A stretch of DNA of 64,000 nt, taken from Streptomyces gilvus (GTDB taxonomy: Bacteria > Actinomycetota > Actinomycetes > Streptomycetales > Streptomycetaceae). Location of the stretch: assembly GCF_022513565.1 (NCBI RefSeq), contig NZ_JAKWBE010000008.1:1-64000 (forward strand), in the 5' to 3' direction. The notes beneath the pieces were generated by a model, which saw only the letters and a program-made list of their open reading frames with translations, searched no databases and had not been told where the DNA came from. Shown piece after piece: positions 44,463-52,665 of the stretch; within the stretch, counting starts at the first letter, position 1, and each line of letters starts with the position of its first letter. The position numbers were made by a program, and so were the translations under genes.

Positions 44463-45271
44463 CAGCCGACGCTCCCCTCGGGGCTCTCCGGCGGCGCGTC
44501 GTGGACCTGCCGCGGATCGTCGTAGCGCTGGTGGACGTACGGCAGCAGCGCCTCGCCGCCGACCCGTTCGACGACCTTGCCGCGCTGGTCGCTGGTCTTC
44601 TCGCCGAGGGTGATGTCGAGGAGCCTGAGGACCGGGAGGTCGGCCACCGGGTCGAACATCGACTCGCGCAGGACGACGTCCCCGGTGACGCGTTCCAGCC
44701 GGCGTACCTTCTCGTGGCGCACGCAGTGCACGAGCACCGGGTCGGCGTCGAAGCCCGAACCGTCCACCGCGGGAAGGAACTTGAAGTAGAAGTCGGTCCT
44801 GCGGCTCGGCTCGGGCAGGGGCAGCTCCTCGCCGACCCGGCCGCGCACCTCCACGAAGGCGATGTCGTGCCGGGCCATCCACGCCCGCACCGCGGCCCCG
44901 TCCCGCTCGACCCGCACCTCGCCCAGCTTCTTCGGCTCCCCGAAGACCTCACGGCCGCCGGTCAGGGCCCGCTCATGGGTCATCGGCATCACGAGCGGGT
45001 ACCAGCCGTCGACGCCGCCGTGGCTCGCGGCGACCGCGAACGAGCCCGCGCCGAGCGGGTATCCGGGCAGGTCGACCTCGCTGATGTTCACCCGGACCAG
45101 CGGCCGGCCGGTGGGTTTCAGCGGCGGTGGCAGCACCGCGGCCAGGGCGTCCGGGTCGGTCTCCCACCGGGCCACCACACCGGTGGACCAGATGTCGGGA
45201 AGTCTCGCGCTCGCCGTCCGCGCCGCGGCGATCTCCGCCTCGGTCCGTGCGCCGTACCGTACGCGTGCCAT
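44462..45271 (-). CDS. Acetoacetate-decarboxylase family protein
   Basis: A 269-aa member of the acetoacetate-decarboxylase-like superfamily. The Schiff-base lysine context is intact: GREVFGEPKKLG with K114/K115, as in clostridial decarboxylase. Other conserved parts are VNISEVDLPGYPLG and DGWYPLVMPM. Some relatives act as aldolase-dehydratases rather than decarboxylases, so the reaction is unsure. First gene of the four-gene operon. It is divergent from the exonuclease gene with 173 bases between. Confidence 0.9.
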   Translation of the reverse strand: MARVRYGARTEAEIAAARTASARLPDIWSTGVVARWETDPDALAAVLPPPLKPTGRPLVRVNISEVDLPGYPLGAGSFAVAASHGGVDGWYPLVMPMTHERALTGGREVFGEPKKLGEVRVERDGAAVRAWMARHDIAFVEVRGRVGEELPLPEPSRRTDFYFKFLPAVDGSGFDADPVLVHCVRHEKVRRLERVTGDVVLRESMFDPVADLPVLRLLDITLGEKTSDQRGKVVERVGGEALLPYVHQRYDDPRQVHDAPPESPEGSVG

Positions 45272-45444
45272 ACGCCGTACCGCCCTTCCGTCGAGGGGTC
45301 ACACGCCGGGCGGGAGGCACGCTTGCACCGGGCGGTGAAAAGGTCCATAGCCGCGCGCGGGGCATTCCGGACATTCGAACCGGCTTGTGGGACAGGGCAC
45401 CTGACGGAAGGGAGTGTCAGTGGCGGCCCGTATCCTCAGGGACC

Positions 45445-46428
45445 ATGCTCGAAGACCGTACGACGACCGCAGCGCCCTCCCCCACGGCGTGGCCGGCCGC
45501 GTATCCGCAGGGATACGCGGTCGTTGACGTGGAGACCACCGGCCTCGCCCGGGACGACCGGATCATCTCCGCGGCCGTCTACCGGCTGGACGCGCGCGGC
45601 GAGGTCGAGGACCACTGGTACACGACGGTCAACCCGGAGCGGGACCCGGGCCCGGTGTGGATCCACGGTCTGACGAGCGAGATGCTCGAAGGCGCCCCCC
45701 TGTTCACGGACATCGCCGGGGAGTTCGCGACCCGGCTGGAGGGCCGGGTGCTCGTCGCGCACAACGCGGTCTTCGACTGGCAGATGATCGCGCGGGAGTA
45801 CGCACGCGCGCGGAGTGAGGCGCCGGTCCGTCAGCGCCTGTGCACCATCGCCCTGTCCAAGGAGCTGGGCCTGCCGCTGCCCAACCACAAGCTGGAGACC
45901 CTGGCCGCCCATTTCGGCGTGGTGCAGCGCCGGGCGCATCACGCGCTGGACGACGCGCGGGTGCTGGCGGAGGTCTTCCGGCCGAGCCTCGCGGCAGCGG
46001 CGGCGGGCGGCGTGCGCCTGCCGTTGCTGGAGTGCCGCCCGCTGACGGAGTGGAGCGACAGCCCGGTGCCGCACCAGCCGGGCGGCTACGGCGGTTACCG
46101 GCCGACGAGTTGGCGCCCCTCGCGCAGACGGCCCGCCTGCCCCTACCCCAACCCGGGCCGCTACCAGGACGGCGAACCGCTCAAACAGGGCATGCGGGTG
46201 GCGTTCTCCGGCGACACCTCCGTCGAGCGGGACCTCCTGGAGGACCGCGCGGTGGAGGCGGGGCTGCACGTCTCGACCAGCATCTCCCGGCTCACCAGTC
46301 TGCTCGTCACGAACGACCCGGACTCGGGCACCTCGAAGGTCGTCAAGGCGCGGCAGTACGGCACCCCGGTGGTGGACGAGGCGGCCTTCGGGCAGCTGCT
46401 GCGCGATGTGGCGCCGGCCGACGAGTGA
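45445..46428 (+). CDS. DEDDh 3'-5' exonuclease with BRCT-like C-terminus
   Basis: A 327-aa protein. The DEDDh exonuclease domain (about 20-190) shows Exo I VVDVETTGL, Exo II with VAHNAVFDWQMI, and Exo III HHALDDARV, as in DnaQ/epsilon-type proofreading enzymes. The last 90 residues look BRCT-like (GMRVAFSGDTSVERDLLED, TSLLVTNDPDSGTSKVVKA). The combination suggests a repair or DNA-end-processing nuclease rather than a polymerase subunit. ATG 45445 is the start that gives a compact N-terminus; the long upstream extension lacks family sequence. Confidence 0.92.
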   Translation: MLEDRTTTAAPSPTAWPAAYPQGYAVVDVETTGLARDDRIISAAVYRLDARGEVEDHWYTTVNPERDPGPVWIHGLTSEMLEGAPLFTDIAGEFATRLEGRVLVAHNAVFDWQMIAREYARARSEAPVRQRLCTIALSKELGLPLPNHKLETLAAHFGVVQRRAHHALDDARVLAEVFRPSLAAAAAGGVRLPLLECRPLTEWSDSPVPHQPGGYGGYRPTSWRPSRRRPACPYPNPGRYQDGEPLKQGMRVAFSGDTSVERDLLEDRAVEAGLHVSTSISRLTSLLVTNDPDSGTSKVVKARQYGTPVVDEAAFGQLLRDVAPADE

Positions 46429-46508
46429 CCCGTACGGACGGGTGATCGCGCGGCGACTCGCCCACCGCCGACTCGCCCCCGCGGCGGTGACGGCTCACCC
46501 TATGACCC

Positions 46509-46742
46509 ATGGCGAGATGCGAAGTTTGCGGCAATGACTACGGAATGACCTTCGAGGTCCACGCACAGGGTGCTGTCCATGTGTTCGACTGCTTCTCCTG
46601 TGCGATCCACCGCATGGCCCCCGTCTGCGAGCACTGCCGGGTGCAGATCATCGGGCAGGGCGTCGAGGTCGGGAACCAGTGGTACTGCGGTGCCCACTGC
46701 GCCCGCGAGGCGGGGAAGACGGGGATCGTCGACAAGGTGTGA
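46509..46742 (+). CDS. 77-aa double zinc-finger (LIM/zinc-ribbon-like) protein
   Basis: A small Cys/His-rich protein. C4-x2-C7, then C28-x2-C31, could form one zinc site; C40-x2-C43 with C60-x2-H63 (and C64) a second. The spacing resembles a LIM domain or tandem zinc ribbons. There is no catalytic motif and no membrane helix, so a protein-binding or metal-storage role is likely but unproven. It sits 50 bases before SURF1 on the same strand. No clear ribosome site precedes the ATG. Confidence 0.85.
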   Translation: MARCEVCGNDYGMTFEVHAQGAVHVFDCFSCAIHRMAPVCEHCRVQIIGQGVEVGNQWYCGAHCAREAGKTGIVDKV

Positions 46743-46791
46743 CCCGCCACCCGCGTGCGTGCGCCCCACGACCGAGTTGTACGGTCGTGGG

Positions 46792-47586
46792 GTGTACCGC
46801 TTCCTGTTGACCCGGCAGTGGGTGATCCTCACGCTGGTCGCCCTGCTGCTCATCCCCACGATGATCAGGCTGGGCATCTGGCAGATGCACCGCTACGAGG
46901 AGCGCAGCGCCCGCAACCAGCTGGTCTCCGACGCGCTGCACGCCAAGCCGGTGCCCGTCGAGGAGCTGACCTCGCCGGGACACACCGTGACCAGGCACGA
47001 CCGCTACCGCACGGTCACGGCGAAAGGTCACTTCGACACCAGGGACGAGGTCGTCGTCCGCCGCCGCACCAATGACGACGACGAGGTCGGCTACCACGTC
47101 CTGACCCCGTTCGTGCTCGCCGACGGCAAGGTGCTGCTGGTCAACCGCGGCTGGATCCCCTCCGACGGCCCGAGCCAGACGACGTTCCCCAAGGTGCCCG
47201 CGCCGCCCGCCGGCACGGTGACGATCTCCGGGCGGCTGATGCCCGACGAGACGACCGCGGCCAGCGGCATCAAGGACCTCAAGGGGCTGCCGCCCCGGCA
47301 GATCATGCTGATCAACAGCGAGGAGCAGGCCCGCCGTCTCGGCGCCGAGGTGCTCGGCGGCTACATCCAGCAGACGGCGCCCCAGCCGAAGGGCGACACC
47401 CCGGAGCAGATCTCCGACCCGGGCAAGGAAGACGCCCCGCTGAACTACGCGTACATGATCCAGTGGTGGCTGTTCGCGGCCGGCGTCCCCTACGGCTGGT
47501 GGGTGCTGGTCAAGCGGGAGCGCCGGGACCGGGCCGAGGCGGCGGCGAAGGAATCCGAGACGGAGGCCGAACCGGCGTCCGTGTGA
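46792..47586 (+). CDS. SURF1-family cytochrome oxidase assembly protein
   Basis: A 264-aa membrane protein with one helix near each end (about residues 10-27 and 218-238) and a large external domain, as in SURF1, which helps insert heme a into cytochrome c oxidase. Conserved segments are LGIWQMHRYEERSARN (about 27-42) and LLVNRGWIPSD (about 115-125). The GTG start at 46792 gives YRFLLTRQWV. The C-terminal tail is charged and extended. The neighbouring zinc protein is a possible accessory, but that is speculation. Confidence 0.93.
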   Translation: MYRFLLTRQWVILTLVALLLIPTMIRLGIWQMHRYEERSARNQLVSDALHAKPVPVEELTSPGHTVTRHDRYRTVTAKGHFDTRDEVVVRRRTNDDDEVGYHVLTPFVLADGKVLLVNRGWIPSDGPSQTTFPKVPAPPAGTVTISGRLMPDETTAASGIKDLKGLPPRQIMLINSEEQARRLGAEVLGGYIQQTAPQPKGDTPEQISDPGKEDAPLNYAYMIQWWLFAAGVPYGWWVLVKRERRDRAEAAAKESETEAEPASV

Positions 47587-47624
47587 GGCGCCGGCCCGGC
47601 TCACCCGCCCGGCTCACCGCCTGA

Positions 47625-49445
47625 TTGTCGGCCCACGCCGCCGGGAACCCGCACAGCGTGCACCCGCGCATCGAGGACTACGCCCTGATCGGCGACGAAC
47701 AGACGGCGGCGCTGGTCGGCCGTGACGGCTCCGTCGACTGGCTGTGCCTGCCCCGCTTCGACTCCGCGGCCTGCTTCGCCCGGCTGCTCGGCGACGAGGA
47801 CAACGGTTACTGGCGCATCGCCCCCAAGGACGCCGAGGGCCCCTGCACCCGGCGGGCCTACCGGCACGACACCCTCGTCCTGGACACGGAGTGGGAGACG
47901 AGCGAGGGCGCGGTGCGCGTCACCGACCTGATGCCCGAGCGGGACCGCACCCCCCACCTCGTCCGCATCGTCGAGGGCCTCGGCGGCCGGGTCACCGTCC
48001 GCGGCACCCTGCGCCTGCGCTTCGACTACGGCTCGATCGTGCCCTGGGTGCACCGGTCCGGCGGGGAGCGGGTGGCCGTCGCCGGCCCGGACGCGGTGTG
48101 GCTGCGCAGCGAACCGGAGGTGCACACCTGGGGCGAGGACTTCGGCACGCACGCGGAGTTCACCGTCGAGGAGGGCGAGCAGGTCGCGTTCGTCCTCGGC
48201 TGGCACCCCTCGTACGAGTCGCCCCCGCCGCGCATCAACCCGCACAAGGCCCTGCGCACCAGCGTCCGCGACTGGCGGGAGTGGGCGGGGCGCTGCCGTT
48301 ACGACGGCCCGCACCGCGACACCGTCGTCCGCTCCCTGATCACCCTCAAGGCCCTCACCTACCGTCCCACCGGCGGCATCGTGGCCGCCCCCACCACCTC
48401 GCTCCCGGAGGAGCCGGGCGGCGTGCGCAACTGGGACTACCGCTACTGCTGGCTGCGCGACTCGACCCTCACCCTGAACGTGGGGCTGTCCGCGGGCTAC
48501 CGCGAGGAGGCCGAGGCCTGGCGCGACTGGCTGCTGCGCGCGGTCGCGGGCGACCCGGCCGACCTGCAGATCATGTACGGCCTCGCGGGCGAGCGGCGGC
48601 TGCCGGAGACCGAGCTGCCGTGGCTGTCGGGCTTCGCGGGCTCCACGCCCGTACGGACCGGCAACGACGCCTACACGCAGCTGCAGCTGGACGTGTACGG
48701 CGAGGTCATGGACTCGCTGTACCTGGCCCGGAGCTCGGGGCTGTCCACCAGGCCGCACATGTGGGCGATCCAGGTGGCGCTGATGGACTGGCTGCGCGAC
48801 GAGTGGCGGCAGCCGGACGAGGGGCTGTGGGAGGTCCGCGGCGGCCGGCGGCACTTCGTGCACTCGAAGGTCATGGTGTGGGTGGCCGCCGACCGGGCCG
48901 TGCGCACGCTGGAGGAGAACCCTCAGCTGGACGGCGACCTCGACGGCTGGCGCGCGCTGCGCGACGAGGTCCACCGCGAGGTCTGCGAGAAGGGCTTCGA
49001 CAGCGAGCGGAACACCTTCACGCAGTCCTACGGCTCGCGCGAACTCGACGCCGCGCTGCTGCTCATCCCGCGCGTGGGCTTTCTGCCGCCGGAGGATCCG
49101 CGGGTGCGCGGCACGATCGACGCGATCCGCGAGGACCTGGCGCACCACGGCTTCCTGCGCCGCTACAGCCTGGACGAGACGACCGTCGACGGGCTGCCCG
49201 GCGACGAGGGCACCTTCCTGGTGTGCTCGTTCTGGCTGGCGGACGCGCTGCAGATGACGGGCCGCGCCGAGGAGGCACGCGAGCTGTTCGAACGGCTGGT
49301 GGGGCTCTGCAACGACGTGGGGCTGCTGTCCGAGGAGTACGACCCCGTGGCCGGCCGCCAGCTCGGCAACTTCCCGCAGGCCTTCAGTCACGTCGGTCTG
49401 GTGAACACCGCCCTCGCCCTGTTCGGCGGCGGCGAGGCAGGATAG
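47625..49445 (+). CDS. Glycoside hydrolase family 15 protein (glucoamylase/trehalase-like)
   Basis: A 606-aa two-domain GH15 enzyme: an N-terminal beta-sandwich (about 15-220) opening RIEDYALIGD and GRDGSVDWLCLPRFDS, then an (alpha/alpha)6 barrel. Family catalytic-region markers are RNWDYRYCWLRDST (about 268-281) and LLSEEYDP (about 565-572) with the base Glu. Actinobacterial members include trehalases and glucodextranases, so substrate is uncertain. There is no signal peptide; cytoplasmic. The start is either TTG 47625 or GTG 47658; neither has a strong ribosome site. Confidence 0.92.
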   Translation: MSAHAAGNPHSVHPRIEDYALIGDEQTAALVGRDGSVDWLCLPRFDSAACFARLLGDEDNGYWRIAPKDAEGPCTRRAYRHDTLVLDTEWETSEGAVRVTDLMPERDRTPHLVRIVEGLGGRVTVRGTLRLRFDYGSIVPWVHRSGGERVAVAGPDAVWLRSEPEVHTWGEDFGTHAEFTVEEGEQVAFVLGWHPSYESPPPRINPHKALRTSVRDWREWAGRCRYDGPHRDTVVRSLITLKALTYRPTGGIVAAPTTSLPEEPGGVRNWDYRYCWLRDSTLTLNVGLSAGYREEAEAWRDWLLRAVAGDPADLQIMYGLAGERRLPETELPWLSGFAGSTPVRTGNDAYTQLQLDVYGEVMDSLYLARSSGLSTRPHMWAIQVALMDWLRDEWRQPDEGLWEVRGGRRHFVHSKVMVWVAADRAVRTLEENPQLDGDLDGWRALRDEVHREVCEKGFDSERNTFTQSYGSRELDAALLLIPRVGFLPPEDPRVRGTIDAIREDLAHHGFLRRYSLDETTVDGLPGDEGTFLVCSFWLADALQMTGRAEEARELFERLVGLCNDVGLLSEEYDPVAGRQLGNFPQAFSHVGLVNTALALFGGGEAG

Positions 49446-49450
49446 GGGCC

Positions 49451-50206
49451 ATGGATCTTGGACTGAAGGACCGGGTGTACGTCGTCACGGGAGCCACGCG
49501 GGGCCTCGGCAACGCGGCGGCGCGGGAGCTTGTCGCCGACGGGGCGAAGGTGGTGCTGACCGGCAGGGACGAGAAGCGGGCCGCCGACGCGGCGGCCGAA
49601 CTGGGGCCGGACGCCATGGGGGTGGCCGTCGACAACGCCGATCCGGAGGCGGCGGCGCGGCTGATCGCGGTGGCGCGGGAGCGGTTCGGGCGGTTCGACG
49701 GCGTCCTGGTGAGCGTCGGCGGGCCCGCTCCGGGGTTCGTCGCCGACAACACGGACGAGCAGTGGCAGACGGCGTTCGAGTCGGTGTTCCTCGGCGCGGT
49801 GCGGCTGGCCCGGGCGGCGGCCGCGGAGCTGGAGGCCGGGGGTGTCATCGGGTTCGTGCTGTCGGCGTCGGTGCACGAGCCGATCCCGGGACTGACGATC
49901 TCCAACGGGCTGCGGCCCGGGCTCGCCGGTTTCGCCAAGTCCCTGGCGGACGAGCTCGGGCCGCGGGGCATCCGGGTCGTGGGCCTGCTGCCCTCCCGCA
50001 TCGACACGGACCGGGTGCGCGAGCTGGACGGGATGTCCGCGGACCCGGAGGCCACGCGGGCCGCGCACGAGTCCCGTATCCCGCTCAGGCGTTACGGCAC
50101 TCCGGAGGAGTTCGGGCGGGCCGCGGCGTTCCTGCTGTCGCCCGCCGCGTCCTATCTGACGGGCATCATGCTTCCCGTGGACGGCGGGATGCGGCACGGC
50201 TTCTGA
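49451..50206 (+). CDS. SDR-family oxidoreductase
   Basis: A 251-aa short-chain dehydrogenase. TGATRGLGNAAAREL (about 13-27) is the nucleotide-binding motif. The usual NNAG is VGGPA and the catalytic YxxxK is absent (SNGLRPGLAGFAK instead), so this is a divergent member, as in the FabG-like 3-oxoacyl families with SVGGPxPG. The terminal LPVDGGMRHGF is normal. It begins 5 bases after GH15 and may be co-translated. The substrate is unknown. Confidence 0.88.
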   Translation: MDLGLKDRVYVVTGATRGLGNAAARELVADGAKVVLTGRDEKRAADAAAELGPDAMGVAVDNADPEAAARLIAVARERFGRFDGVLVSVGGPAPGFVADNTDEQWQTAFESVFLGAVRLARAAAAELEAGGVIGFVLSASVHEPIPGLTISNGLRPGLAGFAKSLADELGPRGIRVVGLLPSRIDTDRVRELDGMSADPEATRAAHESRIPLRRYGTPEEFGRAAAFLLSPAASYLTGIMLPVDGGMRHGF

Positions 50207-50273
50207 GGGCTTCAGAGGCTCGACCAACCCTTTGCTCCTGAGGGCCTGCGGGGCTCAACTGACCCTTTCCGCA
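50204..50273. repeat. Imperfect 35-bp tandem duplication across a convergent gene junction
   Basis: TGAGGGCTTCAGAGGCTCGA (from 50204) and TGAGGGCCTGCGGGGCTCAA (from 50239) begin two 35-base units of roughly 70 percent identity. The first starts with the SDR stop codon; the second runs into the AmaP stop at 50255. No terminator hairpin is evident here. Confidence 0.5.
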
Positions 50274-50842
50274 CGGTGCTTGACGGCCTTCAGGCGGACC
50301 TCCGCCGGGAGGGCGGCCAGGCCCGCCGAGTCGCGGGCGTGGGTCAGGGCCCGGGTCGTCAGGTGGTGCAGGGCCCAGGACGGGTCCACGTGCGGCTCCA
50401 GGAGGAGCTGGACGCGGGCCTGCGGGGCCGTGCGACGGCCGGTGAGGTGGGCGTGGGCGTGGGCGACGCCGTCCGGCTCCGCCGCCTCTGTCGCCAGGAC
50501 GCCCTCCAGGGCGCGGCCCCGCAGCAGCGCCCCCTCGCTGTCGCCGGTGTCCACCAGGACCTCTCCCAGCCTGCGCCGGCGCAGCACCGCGGCCAGCCAC
50601 CACAGGGCGAGCAGGACGAGGACGGCGAGGGCGCCGAGCACCGTCGGCCACCACCAGCCGTGACCCTCCCAACGGGTGCGCTCGGCGTCGCTCAGCAGGA
50701 CGTCGTGGCGGCCGCCGTGGATCCACCAGGACGGCGGGTTCGCGCCCAGCCCGACGGCCAGGACGGAGCCGCCCAGGGCCAGAAGGGCGAGGCCCACGAC
50801 GCCGATCAGCACACGGTTGACGATCCGCAGCACCGCCCTCAC
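50255..50842 (-). CDS. amaP: Alkaline-shock membrane anchor protein (AmaP)
   Basis: A 195-aa membrane protein: two N-terminal helices (about 8-30 and 66-88) enclose an external loop, followed by a cytoplasmic domain with repeated strand/helix segments (ARVQLLLEPHVDPSWALHHL). In staphylococci AmaP tethers Asp23 to the membrane. It is the last gene of a five-gene leftward Asp23 cluster and overlaps the preceding gene by 4 bases. Envelope-stress function is by family. Confidence 0.9.
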   Translation of the reverse strand: MRAVLRIVNRVLIGVVGLALLALGGSVLAVGLGANPPSWWIHGGRHDVLLSDAERTRWEGHGWWWPTVLGALAVLVLLALWWLAAVLRRRRLGEVLVDTGDSEGALLRGRALEGVLATEAAEPDGVAHAHAHLTGRRTAPQARVQLLLEPHVDPSWALHHLTTRALTHARDSAGLAALPAEVRLKAVKHRAERVS

Positions 50843-51480
50843 CCCTTCCGCCCGATGCGCCGTACACGGACACGCAGCGCGGGCGGACGCGAGAGCCCCA
50901 TACCGCTGATCGCGGCACCCAGCGAGGCCTCCAGGTCCTCCTGTACGTCGTCCAGTTCGCGGAAGTGGGAGACGACGTGCACGTCGGCGCGCGAGCGGCC
51001 CATCCTGACCCGCGCCGACTGGACGCCGGCGATCTCCATGGCACGGTCGCGCAGCACCAGGGCCGCGGCCTCCCGGTGCAGTCCGGCGTGGACGTCGGGG
51101 TGGACGCGCCGCATCGGCAGGACGCCGCGCAGTCCGGGCGTGGCCGCCAGCACGATCAGCCAGACGCCGAGGGCGGCGGCGACTCCGGCGCCGACGAGGA
51201 CCCAGGTGTCGTCGAGGGGGCGGTGGGCGAGCTGGTGGGCCAGTTCGCGGCGCCAGGCCATGGCGGGCCGGTGCGCCCGTACGGCGGCGACGTCGTACAG
51301 GAACATGCCCGCGACGGCGAGGACCAGCAGTGCCACGACGGCCGCGGGGACGCGGCGCGCGGACCAGAAGCGGCCCTCGGGGCCGTGGTCGCCGACGACC
51401 GGGGGCGGTGGTGCCTCCGGCGCCCGCTCGATGACCGGCAGTCGTTGTGTGGTGCCCTCCGAGCCCTGGGGCTCGCTCAT
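50839..51480 (-). CDS. DUF6286-type membrane protein of the Asp23 cluster
   Basis: A 213-aa protein with two membrane helices (about residues 47-66 and 94-114) and a C-terminal domain that resembles AmaP/Asp23 modules (ALVLRDRAMEIAGVQSARVRMG). The N-terminal 40 residues are Pro-rich. ATG 51480 overlaps the upstream Asp23-like gene (ATGA), and its end overlaps amaP. It probably acts as another anchor for Asp23 proteins. The family name is from memory. Confidence 0.8.
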   Translation of the reverse strand: MSEPQGSEGTTQRLPVIERAPEAPPPPVVGDHGPEGRFWSARRVPAAVVALLVLAVAGMFLYDVAAVRAHRPAMAWRRELAHQLAHRPLDDTWVLVGAGVAAALGVWLIVLAATPGLRGVLPMRRVHPDVHAGLHREAAALVLRDRAMEIAGVQSARVRMGRSRADVHVVSHFRELDDVQEDLEASLGAAISGMGLSRPPALRVRVRRIGRKG

Positions 51481-51860
51481 CGCGTCCTCCCCTGTGCCGC
51501 GCCGTGCGCCGGGGTCAGATGCAGCCGTTCCACGTGGACGGCGACCTCCGGCACCTCCATGCCCACCAGAGCGCGTACCCGGGAAGCGACATGTCGACGC
51601 ACATCCGCGCACCGGGCGCCGATGTCGCACGGATAGTCGAGTTCGAGATGGAGACGGATGTGGGCGGTGCGGTGGTGGACGACGACCGTCGCGTAGGGGT
51701 GTGACGCCTCGTCGGACTGGCCGGTGAGCGCCTCGCGGGCCGCCTCGGCGGCGATCTTCGAGACGACCCGGTCGGCGATCCGGGTCGCGCCGCGCTCCCC
51801 CGGCGCGACGGCGGCCGGGGGTCTGCCCAGTTCACCGACGCCGTCGCTCACCCCCGTCAC
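51477..51860 (-). CDS. Asp23/Gls24-family protein (short paralogue)
   Basis: A 127-aa Asp23-like protein; residues 25-110 carry the module TRIADRVVSKIAAEAAREAL and ATVVVHHRTAHIRLHLELDY. It lacks the acidic tail of the larger paralogue at 52080. The GTG start overlaps the preceding small membrane gene by four bases. It probably forms mixed assemblies with the other Asp23 at the membrane. Confidence 0.88.
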   Translation of the reverse strand: MTGVSDGVGELGRPPAAVAPGERGATRIADRVVSKIAAEAAREALTGQSDEASHPYATVVVHHRTAHIRLHLELDYPCDIGARCADVRRHVASRVRALVGMEVPEVAVHVERLHLTPAHGAAQGRTR

Positions 51861-52042
51861 CGCCGGCGGTCGTCACGCGTGCGGAAGAAGTCGCCGAGTT
51901 CCAGGTCCCCCTCCAGGAACCGGCCCGCGACGAAGCCGATGGCGCCCAGGGCCGCCACCAGCAGGAAGGCCCCGAAGCCGCCGAAGTAGCCGGCGAAGCC
52001 CAGCGCCATCCCGGCGATCATGCCGACCACGGCCATGCTCAT
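51857..52042 (-). CDS. DUF2273-like 61-aa membrane protein
   Basis: A small protein made of a glycine-rich hydrophobic hairpin (about residues 3-40, two helices) and a charged tail (EGDLELGDFFRTRDDRRR). It resembles DUF2273 proteins that accompany Asp23 genes in Firmicutes. It sits between the two Asp23 paralogues, overlapping the downstream one. A membrane-scaffold role is likely. Confidence 0.82.
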   Translation of the reverse strand: MSMAVVGMIAGMALGFAGYFGGFGAFLLVAALGAIGFVAGRFLEGDLELGDFFRTRDDRRR

Positions 52043-52079
52043 CGTGTGCTCCCCTCACGGTCGTTCACAGGCCGGTCGG

Positions 52080-52577
52080 TCACTGGATCCGGGGCTCCGG
52101 CTCCTCGTCCTCTTCCTCCGGCAGCTTCACGTCGCTCACCGCGATGTTGACCTCGACCACCTCGAGGCCGGTCATCCGCTCCACGGCCGCGATGACGTTC
52201 TCACGGACGGCGCGGGCGACGTCGGCGATGGAGACGCCGTAGTCGACGACGATCTCCAGGTCGAGCGCGGTCTGCACCTCGCCGACCTCGGCCTTCACCC
52301 CGCGGGTCACCGACTTCGAACCGCCGGGCACGCGGTCGCGCACGGCGCCGAAGGTGCGGCTGAGTCCACTGCCGAGGGCGTGGACGCCGAGCACGTCCCG
52401 GGCGGCCAGCCCGGCGATCTTCTCCACGACCCCGTCGGCGATGGTCGTACGGCCGCGGGTGCCGGGGTCTCCGCCGCCGCGCCGTGTCGCCTGCGACCTG
52501 CGGGTCCCCGGGGTCTCGGGTAGGTCCTTCTCGCCCGTGGGGGTCCTCGTCCGGTTCTGCTCCGTCATGTCGGTCAT
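52080..52577 (-). CDS. Asp23/Gls24-family envelope stress protein
   Basis: A 165-aa Asp23 protein. After a disordered, charged head (about 1-45), the module begins RTTIADGVVEKIAGLAARDV and continues SVTRGVKAEVGEVQTALDLE and VEVNIAVSDVKLP, ending in an acidic tail (EEEDEEPEPRIQ). ATG 52577 has GAAGGGA upstream; a second ATG is three codons in. First gene of the leftward Asp23-AmaP operon, divergent from the P10-like gene. Confidence 0.92.
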   Translation of the reverse strand: MTDMTEQNRTRTPTGEKDLPETPGTRRSQATRRGGGDPGTRGRTTIADGVVEKIAGLAARDVLGVHALGSGLSRTFGAVRDRVPGGSKSVTRGVKAEVGEVQTALDLEIVVDYGVSIADVARAVRENVIAAVERMTGLEVVEVNIAVSDVKLPEEEDEEPEPRIQ

Positions 52578-52665
52578 CGCCGTACGTCCCTTCCGGTTCG
52601 TCGTCCTGTGACCACGGTAAGTGGGGTTGCCGCGGGGCGCGCCGGGGATGCGGCAGGCTGGAGGA

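Noticed and set aside
47744..50206. 820-codon frame overlapping the GH15 gene
   Set aside because: It is a shifted frame of GH15 that only becomes real at the SDR start (49451).
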